Shown here in pieces: positions 40,688 to 48,937 of a DNA stretch of 64,000 bases (its first letter is position 1; every line of letters begins with the position of its first letter). Under the pieces are notes generated by a model. The model made no database searches. It saw only the letters and a program-made list of their open reading frames with translations, and was not told the origin of the DNA. The DNA lies in contig NZ_JALMDK010000003.1 of NCBI RefSeq assembly GCF_023094165.1, positions 620,001 through 684,000 on the forward strand. Reading direction: 5' to 3'. The DNA is from Crossiella sp. S99.2. Its GTDB lineage: Bacteria; Actinomycetota; Actinomycetes; Mycobacteriales; Pseudonocardiaceae. The translations under genes were made by a program, and so were the position numbers.

Positions 40688-41848
40688 TTGCGACCGAACC
40701 CGATGTCCCGCCGGACCCTGCTGCACGGCCTCACCGGCCTGGGCGCCCTCGCCCTCGCCTCGGCCTGCTCCAACCCGGACGCCCCCGCCCCGTCGAGCGC
40801 CCCCAGTGGCACGCCGGAACAGGCCGCGGCCCCGTCCCGCCGGTTCGGCGCCGAATGGGAGCCGCACGCCCGCACCTTCATGTCCTGGCCCGCCTCCACC
40901 GGGATCTGGGGCGAGGACCTGGGCGGGGTGCGCGCGGACATCGCCCGGCTGGCCCAGGCCATCGCGGGCTTCGAACCGGTGGTGCTGCTGGCCCGGCCGG
41001 AGCAGGCCGAGGCCGCCCAGCGGGCCTGCGGCAAGGACGTCGAAGTGGTGCCGATCCCGGTGGACGACCTGTGGGCTCGGGACACCGTGCCGGTCTTCGT
41101 CGAGGAGGGCGGCAAGGTCTCCGGCGTCGACTTCCACTTCAACGGCTGGGGCAAGAAGCAGCAGCACGACCGGGACGGCAAGGTCGCGGCCGCGGTGCTG
41201 GCCAAGTACGGCATCCCCGGGGTGGCCACCCCGCTGGTCGGCGAGGGCGGCTCGTTCGAGACCGACGGCCAGGGCACGCTGATGGTGACCGAGAGTTCGA
41301 TGGTCAACGACAACCGCAACCCCGGCATGAGCCGGGACCAGATCGAGGCCGAGCTGAAGAAGGCGCTCGGCGTGCGCAAGGTGATCTGGTTCGCCGGCGT
41401 CCGCGGCGAGGACATCACCGACGCGCACGTGGACTCGCTGGTCCGCTTCGCCGCCTCCGGCGCGGTGCTGCTGGACCAGGCCGCCCCCGGCACCCCGCCG
41501 GACTCCTGGTCCCGCTCGGCCGCCCAGGCCAAGACCGTGCTCAAGGACGCCACCGACGCCAACGGCAAGAAGCTCGAAGTCGTCGAACTGGTCCAGCCAG
41601 ACCCGGACCAGGTGGCCGGCTACCGGGACACCAGCGTGATCTCCTACGTCAACTTCTACGTGGCCAACAAGGCGCTGATCGTGCCCCGCTTCGGCGACCG
41701 CCAGGCCGACGACCGCGCCCAGCAGGTACTGCGCGACCACTTCCCCGGCCGGGAGATCGTGCCGGTGGCCATCAACAACATCGCCGGCGGTGGCGGCGGC
41801 ATCCACTGCGCCACCCACGACCAGCCCGGCACACCCGAGTCCCGCTGA
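40688..41848 (+). CDS. Agmatine deiminase-family protein, Tat lipoprotein
   Basis: 386-aa porphyromonas-type peptidyl-arginine deiminase/agmatine deiminase. TTG 40688 is chosen because GGAG lies seven bases upstream. A twin-arginine signal (SRRTLLHGLTGLGALALASAC) ends in a lipobox, so it would be exported folded and lipid-anchored, unlike cytoplasmic AguA. Core motifs: FMSWPASTGIWG, DDLWARDTVPVF, EGGSFETDGQGTL, DAHVDSLVRF and the catalytic Cys374 in GGGIHCATH. It would release ammonia from agmatine or a guanidino compound outside the cell. The monocistronic layout ends in palindromic element D. Confidence 0.88.
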   Translation: MRPNPMSRRTLLHGLTGLGALALASACSNPDAPAPSSAPSGTPEQAAAPSRRFGAEWEPHARTFMSWPASTGIWGEDLGGVRADIARLAQAIAGFEPVVLLARPEQAEAAQRACGKDVEVVPIPVDDLWARDTVPVFVEEGGKVSGVDFHFNGWGKKQQHDRDGKVAAAVLAKYGIPGVATPLVGEGGSFETDGQGTLMVTESSMVNDNRNPGMSRDQIEAELKKALGVRKVIWFAGVRGEDITDAHVDSLVRFAASGAVLLDQAAPGTPPDSWSRSAAQAKTVLKDATDANGKKLEVVELVQPDPDQVAGYRDTSVISYVNFYVANKALIVPRFGDRQADDRAQQVLRDHFPGREIVPVAINNIAGGGGGIHCATHDQPGTPESR

Positions 41849-41867
41849 CGGGAACGCCCGCCCGCCG

Positions 41868-41924
41868 ACTTGGGCCAACTGGTACGCCGGTTTTGCCCAA
41901 GCGGGCGTACCAGTTGGGCCAAGT
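41868..41924. repeat. Palindromic intergenic element D (21-15-21)
   Basis: Left arm 41868-41888, 15-base loop GGTTTTGCCCAAGCG, right arm 41904-41924; the 21-base arms pair with a single mismatch. It lies between the convergent deiminase and pseudo-protease genes and could terminate both transcripts. Confidence 0.8.
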
Positions 41925-41940
41925 GGGACGGGAGGGTGGG

Positions 41941-43410
41941 TCAGGCCGGGGTGGTGGGGACGCCGACCGTGTCCCAGGCGCCGGTGGTGGCGGTGTGTTC
42001 CAGGCTGCCTGGGCCGTAGATGCGGGCGGCCTGGTCGACCGTGCGGCGGGCGAAGGTGGCGAAGTCGACGTCCGGGGGCAGGTCGGCGGAGGTGAGGGCT
42101 TCGTACCAGATCCGGCCTGCGCGCATCCAGGACTGGCCGCCCAGTTCGGTGGCGGTCAGGTAGAAGGCGTGGCCGGGGATGCCGCTGTTGAGCTGGGCCG
42201 GGCCGTCGGCGAGGTACTCGGCCAGGTGCGCGACCTGTTCGTCCGCGCCCAGCACCGGATCGTCGTAGGCGGTGCCCGGTTCGGCCAGTGAGCGCAGGCC
42301 GACGCCGTACACGCCGGGCAGCAGCAATCCCTTGCCCACCACCCAGTCCGCGGTCGCCGCGGTCTCGTCCGCGCCGTACTGCGCGCACAGCAGGCCGAAG
42401 ACATCCCGCAGCGCCTGGCCGAGCGCGCCCGCCTGGCCGGTGGGGTGGAGTGCGGCGATCTCGGGCATGCGCTGCCACAGCTCCCCCGCCACCACTTCGG
42501 CGGCGGCGCTGAACCGGCCGAAGACCAGGCCGTCGCCGTCGCCGACCACCACCCGCCCGGCCTGGAGTCGCACGTTGCCCACGCCGTCCGCGTGGTGCAC
42601 CACGGCGCTGAGTTCCATCCCGTTGTCGTCCAGGGACCAGCGGCCGAGCACCTCGTGGCAGAACTCGGCGACCAGCACCAGCGCCTCGTAGGTCTCGTCC
42701 GCGGCCGGGTCTCCGGTCGGCGGATCGCCCGCGGTCCGCACCGCGCGGCCGGGCAGTGGCTGGCCACCGGCGGCGTCGTAGACCGTGCAGTCGGCCCTGG
42801 GCACGGCGTTCGCGGCGTTCCGGGCGGGCTTGGCCGTGCGGCTGACGCTGGTCTCGGCGTCGCCGGCGTGGTCGATGATGGCCGCCAGCAGGGCGGGCGG
42901 CACCGCGCCGCCGACCTCCAGCACGTCCATTTCCCAGCGGGCGGTCATCGGCCGGGCGGACAGTCGCCGGATCTCGGTTTCCAGCCGGGCGGTCGGCACC
43001 CGCGCCTTGGCCCCGATGGCCCGGATGCCGTTGCCCAGTTCCAGCACCGCGCCGTTGATCAGGTCGGTCTTCTGCCGCGGGTCCAGGGAGGTGTCCGCGG
43101 CGACGAACTGGATGGCCTCCAAGGCGTTGTAGCCCCGGTGCACGGCCTCGAAGGTGCTGTTGTCCCGCAGTTGCGCGATCTCCTTGCCGCACTGGTCCCA
43201 GGCGGTGTAGCTGATCACGGTGGCCGGCCAGGCGCCGGAGCGGCGGAAGAAGGCGACCGCGGCGGCGTTGCGGGTCAGCTCGGCGTAGATCAGCCTGCCC
43301 GCGGTCCTGGCCTCGAAACTGGTCCGCAGCATGGATCCGATGGCGGTGACGATCCCGCCGCCGATCAACGCCACCAGCGCGATGACGACCTGGGTGGTGT
43401 CCAGTTCCAC
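41941..43410 (-). CDS. Membrane-anchored thermolysin/protealysin-like pseudo-peptidase
   Basis: 489 aa. Residues 6-28 form one transmembrane helix, followed by a helical region to about 155. From about 168 the chain follows protealysin: VPPALLAAI (propeptide motif), TVYDAAGGQPLPGRAVR, VVGDGDGLVFGRF, ADWVVGKGLLLP, GVGLRSLAEPGTAYDDP and LNSGIPGHAFYL. The catalytic HELTH is GELWQ (309-313), the third zinc ligand Glu is Gln332, and the transition-state His of the VHINSG motif is Gln406; only the general-base Glu310 remains. The fold seems intact but hydrolysis is unlikely, so a binding or scaffold role is suggested. The GTG start lies 6 bases behind the reductase gene, so they are co-transcribed. 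Confidence 0.85.
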   Translation of the reverse strand: MELDTTQVVIALVALIGGGIVTAIGSMLRTSFEARTAGRLIYAELTRNAAAVAFFRRSGAWPATVISYTAWDQCGKEIAQLRDNSTFEAVHRGYNALEAIQFVAADTSLDPRQKTDLINGAVLELGNGIRAIGAKARVPTARLETEIRRLSARPMTARWEMDVLEVGGAVPPALLAAIIDHAGDAETSVSRTAKPARNAANAVPRADCTVYDAAGGQPLPGRAVRTAGDPPTGDPAADETYEALVLVAEFCHEVLGRWSLDDNGMELSAVVHHADGVGNVRLQAGRVVVGDGDGLVFGRFSAAAEVVAGELWQRMPEIAALHPTGQAGALGQALRDVFGLLCAQYGADETAATADWVVGKGLLLPGVYGVGLRSLAEPGTAYDDPVLGADEQVAHLAEYLADGPAQLNSGIPGHAFYLTATELGGQSWMRAGRIWYEALTSADLPPDVDFATFARRTVDQAARIYGPGSLEHTATTGAWDTVGVPTTPA

Positions 43411-43416
43411 CGGGGC

Positions 43417-44664
43417 TCAACGGGGTGGACGGTGGGCCCGGAGCAGGGCGGCCAGGTCGGTGCCCGGGTCGGCCAGGACCTCGGCGCTGACCGGGATCTC
43501 GTTGAGCACCAGCTTGCGCCCGTGCAGCACATCCCGCGGCCGGTTGAGCGCGAGCACCGCGCGGACCAGGCCGTCACGCAGGTAGAACACCGAGAACCGC
43601 AGCTCGTCCACCTCCCCGCGGACCACCTCGGTGCAGCCGCGGCCGAGCTGGCCGACCGCCTGGATGTTGTGGCCGTATTGGTCCGTCCAGAACCACAGCG
43701 GGTCCACCAACGGCGCGGGTTTGCCGATCATGTTGGTCGCGGCCGAGGCGCCTGCCTTGACCGCGTTGTCGAAGTGCTCCACCCGCAGCCTGCGCCCGAA
43801 GGTCGGGTTGTACTGCGAGGCGACATCCCCGGCGGCGAAGACATCGTCGGCGTTGGTCCGGCCGTACTCGTCGACCACCAGCCCGTCGGCGATCTCCAGG
43901 CCGGTGTCGGCGAAGGGGTCGGAGTTGGGCTGCATGCCCAGGGCGGCCAGCACCACATCGCAGTCCAGCCGGGACTTGTCGGTCTCCACCACCAGCCCGG
44001 CCGGGGTCTCGGTGACCGTGCGGATGCGTTCCCCCGTGCGCAGTTCGGCCCCGTTGTCCCGGTGGATCTCGGCCAGCACCCCGCCGAGCCGGTCACCGAG
44101 GTCCCGGTTGAGCGGTCCGGCGCGCATGTCGATCAGGGTGACCCGCAGGCCGCGCTGCCGGGCCGCGGCGGCCACCTCGCAGCCGATGAACCCGGCGCCC
44201 AGGATCACCAGGTGCTGCCCTGCTTTCAGCTGCTCGCCGAGGTGCTGGGCATCCGCCCTGGTGCGCAGGTAGAGCAGTCGGTCGCTGCGGGGGCCGGGCA
44301 GTCGGCGGGCCCGGCCGCCGGTGGCGATCAGCAGCCGGGAATAGGGCAGGTCTCGCCCGCCGGCCAGCTGCACCCGGCGGGCCTTGGGGTCGATCCGGCG
44401 CACCCGGGTGTCGAAGAGCAGCTCGATCTCGTTCTCCTGGTACCAGCCGGGCTGCCGGGTGTGGATGCCGGTGGACCCGGAGTCGTTGTCCAGCAGGTAC
44501 TTCTTGGACAGCAGCGGGCGTTCGTAGGGGTACTCGGCCTCATCGCTGACCACGGTGACCTTGCCGTCGTAGCCCTGTTCGCGCAATGTGCCGACCGCCG
44601 AGGCGGCGCAGGCTCCGCCGCCGATGACCACGATGCCGGGTTTTGGCTTTCCGAACAGGCGCAT
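43417..44664 (-). CDS. BphA4-type NAD(P)H:ferredoxin reductase, FAD-dependent
   Basis: 415-aa pyridine-nucleotide-disulphide-oxidoreductase-fold protein. FAD motif VIGGGACAASA, active-site PYERPLLSKKYL, NAD motif VILGAGFIGCEVAA, second FAD motif DDVFAAGDVAS, and the C-terminal reductase domain with VRAVLALNRPRDV. ATG 44664 is preferred (GGAGG four bases upstream) over an upstream in-frame ATG. It is similar in layout to the reductase at 50264-51430. It is divergent from the monooxygenase operon and co-transcribed with the pseudo-peptidase. It probably feeds electrons to a ferredoxin, possibly a duplicate reductase for the monooxygenase. Confidence 0.9.
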   Translation of the reverse strand: MRLFGKPKPGIVVIGGGACAASAVGTLREQGYDGKVTVVSDEAEYPYERPLLSKKYLLDNDSGSTGIHTRQPGWYQENEIELLFDTRVRRIDPKARRVQLAGGRDLPYSRLLIATGGRARRLPGPRSDRLLYLRTRADAQHLGEQLKAGQHLVILGAGFIGCEVAAAARQRGLRVTLIDMRAGPLNRDLGDRLGGVLAEIHRDNGAELRTGERIRTVTETPAGLVVETDKSRLDCDVVLAALGMQPNSDPFADTGLEIADGLVVDEYGRTNADDVFAAGDVASQYNPTFGRRLRVEHFDNAVKAGASAATNMIGKPAPLVDPLWFWTDQYGHNIQAVGQLGRGCTEVVRGEVDELRFSVFYLRDGLVRAVLALNRPRDVLHGRKLVLNEIPVSAEVLADPGTDLAALLRAHRPPR

Positions 44665-44946
44665 TCGCCCTCCAAGGGAATCGCCGAAAACTCTAGACCC
44701 GATCAACGTGCCAGGAAAAGCAGCTTTGCCTTATTGATCTTACCTCTACCGAGGGTCCCCCAGAAGTGCTACCGCGTTGTCTAGCCAACTGGTGACGCGG
44801 CGTATAAAAACGCATTTCCGCCACCTGATGGGGTGAGGGGGCTCACTCCACTGACGGCGGTTACGTCTCGTTCTGCCCCGGGTCGACAATATGCGTGCAC
44901 CTCCAGACCGTTCGCCAAGCGCGACAGTCTTGAGAATGGAGCTACG
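44665..44946. promoter_or_regulatory. Divergent promoter region of the monooxygenase operon
   Basis: A 282-base gap, richer in A/T than its surroundings. It contains TTGTCT (44777-44782) and TATAAA (44803-44808), too far apart (20 bases) for a standard sigma-70 promoter, and a hairpin GGGGTGAG/CTCACTCC (44830-44837, 44842-44849). No recognised operator. A weak in-frame ATG at 44833 for the next gene exists but has no Shine-Dalgarno. Confidence 0.4.
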
Positions 44947-46416
44947 TTGACGCGAGTACTCTGCGTTGTCAGCGGCTCACGCCCGGATTCCGCCGGGTAT
45001 TGGGCCTCCGATCTACTGATACCGATCCGGTGTTTCCGCCGGGCCGGCGTCGACTTCACGATCGCCACCCCGAATGGCGATCTGCCGCAGCCGGATCCGG
45101 AAAGCCTGACACCCGCCTGGCATCACCATTGGGCGGACATCGCTTTTGTCCGCGCGCTGATCCGGACATTCCGCGAGAATGCTGAATGGGTGCGGCTGAC
45201 CAGGCGCCAGTGGGCCGAACTCAACCTGCCCGCGGCCCGGTCGGTGCACGCGGCGATGATCGAGGCCGGGGTGCCCGTGCGGGAAGCCTGGCCTCGCCTG
45301 GGCCGGGCGGTGGACATCGCCCGGCGCACCGGCCGCGACCTGGCCGAGGTGCTCGCCGAGACCCGGCTGGCCGACCCACTCGGCCCCGCGGCGGTGCACG
45401 CGGAGATCGAGCAGGTCAGCGCCGAGGCCACCACCACGGCCGAGGCCACCGCGGCCGCCATCGGGGCCGCGCCGGAGTTGATCGCGCCGAGCGCCCTGGC
45501 CACGCTGACCGAGGCCGAGGTGCTGGCCTTCGACGCGCTGCTGCTGCCCGGCGGACGCGGGGTGCGCACCGAACTGGGCGCGGATCCCGAGGTCGGCCGG
45601 GTGCTCCGGCTGCTGCACGCGGCCGGCCGGCCGATCGGCGCGCTGGGTCAGGGCCCGGCCGCGCTGCTGGCCGCCGGGCCGCGGCCGGACGGGCACTGGT
45701 GGTTCGAGGGCCACCGGCTCACCGCGCTCAGCAACGACGAGGCCAGGCAACTGCCCGAGGCCGCCGAGGACACCGAGCCGGAGTCCGCGCTGAAGCAGGC
45801 AGGCGCCCTGTACGAGGAGGGCCCTGGCTCCTGGATCGCGCACGTTGTGACCGATCGCGGGCTGCTGACCGGCCAGAACCCGGAGTCGGCCGGGCCGGTG
45901 GCGCATGCCCTGCTCACCCGCCTCGGCCTGCCCGGCTGCCCACCCCCGGCCGCCCCCGCGCCCCCGGCCAGGGGTGGGCAGCTTCCCGAGACCCTCGGCG
46001 GCAGGCTGGTGCACCACCTCGGTCACCGCGATCTCGACTCGGCGCTGGCCCTGTTCGACCCGGCGGCCACGGTGTGCCTGGAACCGCTCGGCCTGGACGG
46101 GCCGGTGCGCACCGTCGGCCGCGCCTTCCTGAGCCACCTGCTGCACGCCTTCCCCGACCTGCGACTACGGCCCCGGTCCGGGTTCGCCGGGGACGGCGCC
46201 GAGGTGCTGGAGCTGTCGATCGGCGGCACCCAGTTCGCCGCCTTCCTCGGCGCGCCCGAACAGCGGCGGCACATCGAGTTCCGCACCGCCTGGGTCCTCG
46301 ACCACGACGGCGAGCGGATCACCGCCTGGGACGCGCGCTGGTGCCACGGCCTGCTGCTGCGTGAGCTGGGCGTCCAGGACACCGCACTGCCCGAGCCGAT
46401 CGAGGTGCCGGTATGA
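44947..46416 (+). CDS. DJ-1/PfpI-like domain fused to SnoaL-like domain, nucleophile lost
   Basis: 489 aa from TTG 44947 (GGAG five bases upstream; VLCVVSGSR then opens the first strand as in DJ-1/Hsp31 proteins). Residues 1-270 carry the GATase-like fold: PGGRG at 201-205 and ALTALSNDEARQL typical of Hsp31, with a long helical insertion at about 75-190. The nucleophile elbow, normally A-x-C-H-G-P-A-A-L, reads ALGQGPAAL, so Cys and His are Gly234 and Gln235. From about 360 to 480 a SnoaL/NTF2-like domain follows. First gene of the monooxygenase operon (ATGA overlap with a second SnoaL-like gene). It may bind or chaperone rather than catalyse. Confidence 0.8.
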   Translation: MTRVLCVVSGSRPDSAGYWASDLLIPIRCFRRAGVDFTIATPNGDLPQPDPESLTPAWHHHWADIAFVRALIRTFRENAEWVRLTRRQWAELNLPAARSVHAAMIEAGVPVREAWPRLGRAVDIARRTGRDLAEVLAETRLADPLGPAAVHAEIEQVSAEATTTAEATAAAIGAAPELIAPSALATLTEAEVLAFDALLLPGGRGVRTELGADPEVGRVLRLLHAAGRPIGALGQGPAALLAAGPRPDGHWWFEGHRLTALSNDEARQLPEAAEDTEPESALKQAGALYEEGPGSWIAHVVTDRGLLTGQNPESAGPVAHALLTRLGLPGCPPPAAPAPPARGGQLPETLGGRLVHHLGHRDLDSALALFDPAATVCLEPLGLDGPVRTVGRAFLSHLLHAFPDLRLRPRSGFAGDGAEVLELSIGGTQFAAFLGAPEQRRHIEFRTAWVLDHDGERITAWDARWCHGLLLRELGVQDTALPEPIEVPV

Positions 46417-46862
46417 CCACCCCCGCGTGCACCCTGGCGAAAGCGTTCTTCGCCGCCTTCGCCCGGCACGACACCGAGGCGATGGTGGCCCTGTGCGGCA
46501 CCCGCGCCCGCCTGGACTATCCCGCTTTCGAAATACCGGGGAAAACCAGGGTGCTGCGCGCCGACGGGCACGTTCGCACCATTGGCCGACCGCTGTGGAG
46601 CGGACTCATCATGGCCTTTCCCGACCTGACCGTCGACCTTCGCAGCCTGGTCTCCGACCACACCGCGAACGTGGCGGCGAAAGTGGTGCTCGCGGGCACC
46701 CAGAAATTGCCGTGGGGAAACATACCCTGCCAGGGGCGCAGTTTCGAGTCCCGGCAGTTGTTCATCCTGCGCATGGCCGCCGACGGATTGATCGGGGCGG
46801 TCACCGCGTACTGGTGCAACAGCGACCTCGGGCGTCAGCTCGGCTATCACGAAGTCAACTGA
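46413..46862 (+). CDS. SnoaL/NTF2-like protein
   Basis: 149-aa NTF2-fold protein (LAKAFFAAFARHDTEAMVALC, then GRPLWSGLIMAFPDLTVDLRSLVSDHTANVAAKVVLAGTQ). Such proteins are cyclases, isomerases or ligand-binding accessory proteins. It resembles the C-terminal half of the upstream fusion protein, so the pair may have arisen by duplication. Codon use is a little less GC-extreme (gaaataccg, aaattgccg). It precedes the TmoA gene by 13 bases. Confidence 0.82.
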   Translation: MTTPACTLAKAFFAAFARHDTEAMVALCGTRARLDYPAFEIPGKTRVLRADGHVRTIGRPLWSGLIMAFPDLTVDLRSLVSDHTANVAAKVVLAGTQKLPWGNIPCQGRSFESRQLFILRMAADGLIGAVTAYWCNSDLGRQLGYHEVN

Positions 46863-46875
46863 ACGGAGGTCGGTG

Positions 46876-48378
46876 ATGGCCGTCATCAACCGCGAGGAAT
46901 GGGACCCGATCCTGCGTGATGTCGAATGGGACATCAGCTACGTCGACCGCGACATGATCTACCCGGAATGGCTTTCCGGCGGCGGCGAGGTGCCCGAAGC
47001 CGACTGGGAGCGATGGCGGGAGGATTACCACACCACCTTCCGGGATTACGCCACCTCGCAGGCGGAGAAGGAGACCGCGGCCTACGCGGTGATGGAGGCC
47101 ATGCGCCGATCCTCGGTCTATGACGACCTGACCGAGGGCTGGAAGTCCGCGACCAAGATGCACTTCGGCGGGGTGTCCTCACTGGAGTACCTGGCCGCGC
47201 TCGGCGAACTGCGGATGGCCCGGTTCGGGCTGTCCGGGTCCTGGCGCAACATGGCCGTCTTCGGCGTGCTGGACGAGATCCGGCACACCCAGATCACCCT
47301 GGCGCTGGCGCACACCTTCATCCACCTGGACCCGCAGTACGACTGGGCGCAGAAGGCGTATCACACCGACAACTGGGTCACCATCGCCATGCGCTGCCTG
47401 CTGGACCGCATGATCTCCTCGGCCAGCGCGGTCGACGTCGCCATCCAGCTGCCCTTCACCCTGGAAAGCGGCTTCACCAACCTGCAGTTCGTGGCCCTGT
47501 CCGCGGATGCGCTGCGGGCCGGGGACATCGGCTTCTCCAACATGGTCGGCTCCATCCAGACCGACGAGGCCCGGCACTCCCAGCAGGGCGGGCCCACCCT
47601 GGAGATCCTCCTGGAACACGACCCGGTGCGGGCCGAACGGTTGATCCACAAGATGTTCTGGCTGGCCGCCAGGGCTTTCGCCGCATTGACCGGGCCGGTG
47701 ATGGACTACTACTCGCCCCTGGACAGCCGCACCCACTGCTACCGGGAGTTCATCGAGGAGTGGGTGGTCGGGCAGTACAAACGCTCGCTGGCCGACTACG
47801 GCATCGGCACCCCCTGGTACTGGGACGACTTCATGCAGGGCCTGGACACCTGGCACCACGGCATGCACCTGGGCTTCTGGCTGCTGCGCCCGACCGTGTG
47901 GTGGAACAGCCCCGCCGGGGTCTCGGATGACGAACGGGACTGGCTGCGCGAGAAGTACCCCGACTGGCAGAACCTCTTCGGCGCCAAATGGGACCTCATG
48001 GCGACCAACCTGCAGAACGGGGTGAGCGCGGCCGGCGGGCTGACCACGCTGCCGTGGCTATGTTCCAACTGCCACCTGCCCAACCTCTGCCCTACCCGGG
48101 GCTATGACGGGCGGCGGCTGGTGCGGGACTGGTCGTTGCGGCACAACGGCCGCACCCACCACTTCTGTTCCAGGGCCTGCCGCCAATACTGGTGGGACGA
48201 CCGGGACACGTTGAACCTCAACACGTTGACCGACCGGTTGCTCTTCGGCGAGATCCAGCCACCCGACCTGCCGGGCGTGCTGGCCTACATGGGCTTGGAC
48301 GCCCAATCGATGGGCTCGGACGCCACCGGCGAGTCCTGGATCCCCGCCTACGGCCGGACCGGGGCGGGGGTGGCCTGA
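46876..48378 (+). CDS. tmoA: Toluene/aromatic monooxygenase hydroxylase alpha subunit (BMM)
   Basis: 500-aa diiron hydroxylase large subunit of the soluble bacterial multicomponent monooxygenases. Numbering matches toluene 4-monooxygenase exactly: Glu104, Glu134 and His137 (LDEIRHTQ), Glu197, Glu231 and His234 (TDEARHSQ), with the gate Thr201. It inserts one oxygen into an aromatic ring or alkene. The C-terminal cysteine pairs (CSNCHLPNLC and FCSRACRQYWW) form a YHS-like ribbon. ATG 46876 has GGAGG six bases upstream; a GTG directly before it is also in frame. First hydroxylase gene of an A-B-D-E-C-reductase operon. Confidence 0.95.
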   Translation: MAVINREEWDPILRDVEWDISYVDRDMIYPEWLSGGGEVPEADWERWREDYHTTFRDYATSQAEKETAAYAVMEAMRRSSVYDDLTEGWKSATKMHFGGVSSLEYLAALGELRMARFGLSGSWRNMAVFGVLDEIRHTQITLALAHTFIHLDPQYDWAQKAYHTDNWVTIAMRCLLDRMISSASAVDVAIQLPFTLESGFTNLQFVALSADALRAGDIGFSNMVGSIQTDEARHSQQGGPTLEILLEHDPVRAERLIHKMFWLAARAFAALTGPVMDYYSPLDSRTHCYREFIEEWVVGQYKRSLADYGIGTPWYWDDFMQGLDTWHHGMHLGFWLLRPTVWWNSPAGVSDDERDWLREKYPDWQNLFGAKWDLMATNLQNGVSAAGGLTTLPWLCSNCHLPNLCPTRGYDGRRLVRDWSLRHNGRTHHFCSRACRQYWWDDRDTLNLNTLTDRLLFGEIQPPDLPGVLAYMGLDAQSMGSDATGESWIPAYGRTGAGVA

Positions 48379-48638
48379 TGTCCGCCGAACCGGTGCCGGT
48401 CAACGCCATCTTCGAGGGCGACTTCCTGCAACTGCTGATCGTGCTGTCCACAGTGGACACCATGGCCGAGGTCGCGGCCAAGATCGCCGTGCACTCCGAG
48501 GGACTGCGGCTGCCCGCCCAGGACCGCGCCAAAGTCGTGTACCACCAAGGCAAACCACAACCGGCTGAGTCCACTGTGGCCGACTGTGGCATCGTGGCCT
48601 TCGACCATCTGCTGGTGGCCTACCAGGAGCAGACGTGA
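48378..48638 (+). CDS. tmoB: Monooxygenase hydroxylase gamma subunit
   Basis: 86-aa TmoB-like, ubiquitin-fold gamma subunit (PVNAIFEGDFLQLLIVLSTVDTMAEVAAKIAVHSEGLRLPAQ). It starts on the alpha stop (TGATG) and ends in the next start (GTGA), so it is translationally coupled. Structural subunit of the (abc)2 hydroxylase. Confidence 0.9.
   Translation: MSAEPVPVNAIFEGDFLQLLIVLSTVDTMAEVAAKIAVHSEGLRLPAQDRAKVVYHQGKPQPAESTVADCGIVAFDHLLVAYQEQT
48446..48458. repeat. GTCCACAGTGGAC near-palindrome (dispersed word)
   Basis: Third exact copy, inside tmoB as TCC ACA GTG GAC (S-T-V-D). A shorter related word, TCCACTGTGGCC, follows about 120 bases later in the same gene. Confidence 0.6.
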
Positions 48639-48937
48639 GCCCGCCGGTGGGCCCGGTGCTGTTGCGGCTGGCCGACACCGACCGGGTGCTGGCCGCGATC
48701 GTGGCGGACAACCCGGAGGTCGAGGTGGTGGTGCGGGACCAGGGTTCCTACCTGCGGGTGGAGGGGCCGGGGTTCCTGCGGTTGCGGCTGGCGACCCTGC
48801 GCGAGCACGTGGACCAGCACTTCGAGCTGCGCATGCTGGAGGCGATGACCACCTCCTTCGCCGGGCGCATCTCCATCAGCAGCACCGAGGTGCAGTGGTC
48901 CTTCCGCACGGACAGCTCGGGAGAGGCGAACCCATGA
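48635..48937 (+). CDS. tmoD: Monooxygenase effector (regulatory) protein
   Basis: 100-aa MmoB/TmoD-family coupling protein (DTDRVLAAIVADNPEVEVVVRDQGSYLRVEGPGFLRL). It docks on the hydroxylase and tunes oxygen activation and substrate gating. GTG start overlaps the gamma-subunit stop; stop overlaps the beta-subunit start. In T4MO the effector gene follows the ferredoxin gene, but here the ferredoxin gene has moved behind the beta subunit. Confidence 0.9.
   Translation: MSPPVGPVLLRLADTDRVLAAIVADNPEVEVVVRDQGSYLRVEGPGFLRLRLATLREHVDQHFELRMLEAMTTSFAGRISISSTEVQWSFRTDSSGEANP

Noticed and set aside
15426..41924. Insertion-sequence remnants as the source of the palindromes
   Set aside because: No transposase fragments or target duplications are visible; the fixed loop length suits a structured intergenic element better.
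41941..43410. Active M4 metallopeptidase
   Set aside because: HExxH is GELWQ, the third ligand and transition-state His are Gln; no alternative HExxH exists in the protein.
44833..44946. ATG 44833 as start of the DJ-1-like gene
   Set aside because: No Shine-Dalgarno, and the extra 38 residues are basic and low-complexity; TTG 44947 has GGAG five bases upstream and begins the fold properly.
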